From the NCBI GenBank assembly GCA_964633825.1, contig CAZWHE010000191.1:1-6577 (forward strand): DNA of 6,577 nucleotides. Reading direction: 5' to 3'. The notes below the pieces were generated by a model. It had not been told where the DNA came from. It saw only the letters and a program-made list of their open reading frames with translations, and did no database searches. Below, piece by piece: positions 5,284-6,577 of this stretch. This stretch comes from CAZWHE01 sp964633825 (GTDB taxonomy: Bacteria > Planctomycetota > B15-G4 > CAYZWU01). Position 1 is the first letter of the stretch. Every line of letters begins with the position of its first letter. The translations under genes were made by a program, and so were the position numbers.

Positions 5284-6577
5284 ATGGTTGGAAAAAGCAA
5301 AAAAATACTCAAGAAGTACGATGTGGAAGATGAAGTGCTCGATACGGCCGTTATTGATGCCATGGGGGGTTCGTCCGACGATGAGCTCGTTGGGCTCTAT
5401 GAGGATTCCATCAAGCATTTTACTGCGAACTCCATCATCAAAGGCAAAGTTCTCAAAGTCCTCAACAATGAGGTCATCGTTGATATCGGGTACAAATCGG
5501 AAGGGATCGTCAATATACAGGAATTCAGTGATCCCGAATCAATCAGTGAGAACGATGAAATAGAAGTTCTTCTCGAAACCATTGAGGACGAATCGGGCCT
5601 GATGGTTCTTTCCAAGCGCAAAGCCGACCGCGCGCGGGGATGGGAAAAGGTCATTGCCACATGCAAGGAGGGGGACACTGTTACGGGAAAGGTCATCCGC
5701 AAGATCAAAGGCGGGCTTCTCGTGGATATCGGCGTTCCCGTTTTCCTGCCCGCTTCACAGGTATCGATCCGTCGCTCAAAGGATATCGCCGAATACATCG
5801 ATAAAGAGGTGGAGTGCAAGATCATCAAGATCGACGAGGTGAGGATGAACATCGTTGTCTCGCGAAGAAGGTTGATCGAGGAGCAGAGAGAAGAGCAAAA
5901 GGAGAAGATCCTTGCCGAGCTCGAAGAAGGACAGATCCGATCCGGCGTGGTCAAGAACATCGCCGATTTCGGCGCGTTTGTAGATCTCGGCGGCATCGAT
6001 GGCCTGCTTCACATCACCGATATGTCCTGGGGTAGAATCAATCATCCTTCTGAACTGCTTGAAATCGATGCGGAAATCGATGTGATGGTTCTCAAGTTCG
6101 ACAAGGAGCGTGGAAGAATCGCTCTCGGTCTCAAGCAGAAAACCCAGTCTCCCTGGCTGACCGTGCATGATAAATATCCCGTCGGTTCCAAAGTGGTCGG
6201 CGAGGTGGTCAATATCATGCCGTACGGAGCTTTCGTCAAACTCGAGGAAGGAATCGAAGGACTGGTTCATATATCGGAAATGTCGTGGACACGCCGGGTC
6301 AATCACCCTTCGGAAGTTGTCTCGCTCAACGATCAGGTGGAAGTGGCCGTTCTCGACATCAACACGGAAAAACAGGAAATCTCGCTCAGCATCAAACAGA
6401 CCGATGTGAATCCCTGGGACCTTGTGGAACAACGTTATCCTCCGGGAACGATCATCGAAGGCCTTGTGAGAAATATCACCTCCTACGGGGCTTTTGTCGA
6501 AATCGAAGAGGGGATCGACGGGCTCCTTCACGTTTCCGACCTATCGTGGACCAAGAAAATCAACCATCCCAACGAAT
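5284..6577 (+). CDS. rpsA: 30S ribosomal protein S1 (3'-truncated by window end)
   Basis: S1 binds mRNA on the 30S subunit and helps unfold and position messages, especially those with weak Shine-Dalgarno sites. The first 431 residues are present; E. coli S1 has 557, so the rest of repeat 5 and repeat 6 lie beyond the window. OB-fold S1 repeats begin at about residues 49, 130, 215, 300 and 387. Repeats 1-2 are the divergent ribosome-binding type (e.g. GGLLVDIGVPVFLPASQ). Repeats 3-5 are typical RNA-binding copies with FGAFV or YGAFV, GIDGLLH or GIEGLVH, and the SW..xxxNHPxE ending. The N-terminal arm contains LYEDSIKHF. The start is ATG 5284 with GGAAGG (5270-5275) 8 nt upstream. It lies downstream of cmk, separated by a terminator-like hairpin, which leaves room for separate control. 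Confidence 0.97.
   Translation, partial: MVGKSKKILKKYDVEDEVLDTAVIDAMGGSSDDELVGLYEDSIKHFTANSIIKGKVLKVLNNEVIVDIGYKSEGIVNIQEFSDPESISENDEIEVLLETIEDESGLMVLSKRKADRARGWEKVIATCKEGDTVTGKVIRKIKGGLLVDIGVPVFLPASQVSIRRSKDIAEYIDKEVECKIIKIDEVRMNIVVSRRRLIEEQREEQKEKILAELEEGQIRSGVVKNIADFGAFVDLGGIDGLLHITDMSWGRINHPSELLEIDAEIDVMVLKFDKERGRIALGLKQKTQSPWLTVHDKYPVGSKVVGEVVNIMPYGAFVKLEEGIEGLVHISEMSWTRRVNHPSEVVSLNDQVEVAVLDINTEKQEISLSIKQTDVNPWDLVEQRYPPGTIIEGLVRNITSYGAFVEIEEGIDGLLHVSDLSWTKKINHPNE

Noticed and set aside
5776..6531. Minus-strand open frame of 251 codons opposite rpsA
   Set aside because: The Asp/His-rich content is the reverse reading of the repeated S1 motifs; there is no independent evidence for a gene.

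Overview
The window looks like chromosomal core DNA from a diderm (LPS-making) bacterium. Lipopolysaccharide genes (phosphoheptose isomerase, LpxH), an NtrC-type sigma54 activator, and a cmk-rpsA pair all fit a proteobacterial-like organism. Deltaproteobacteria/Desulfobacterota or a related Gram-negative phylum is my inference; nothing here fixes the taxon. There are no IS elements, tRNA or rRNA genes, CRISPR arrays or phage genes.

Layout. Positions 1-213 hold the lysine-rich C-terminal end of an unidentified gene (+), at about 38% GC by hand count. It converges on a 353-codon gene (-, 242-1303) built like a receiver-histidine kinase hybrid in which almost every catalytic residue is replaced. 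A 248-bp AT-rich gap follows (1304-1551). It holds a good minus-strand promoter for the pseudokinase gene and a 13-codon plus-strand mini-ORF with a perfect ribosome binding site. Next is a phosphoheptose isomerase gene (-, ending at 1552). A 188-bp divergent control region (2125-2312) separates it from a rightward run: an NtrC-family response regulator starting at TTG (2313-3680), lpxH one base later (3682-4422), cmk (4513-5196) and rpsA (from 5284, cut by the window end).

How the parts may work together. GmhA makes the heptose precursor of the LPS inner core. LpxH makes lipid X in lipid A synthesis. The sigma54 activator lies between them and is translationally coupled to lpxH, so the locus may tie envelope synthesis to a two-component signal. 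The nearby pseudokinase could be a non-catalytic partner in that circuit. The cmk-rpsA pair is housekeeping: CMP/dCMP phosphorylation and ribosomal protein S1. A GC-rich hairpin with a U-rich tail between them could uncouple or attenuate rpsA expression.

The most unusual item is the intact but catalytically dismantled REC-histidine kinase. Next are the variant ATPase motifs of the NtrC-like regulator and its coupling to lpxH.
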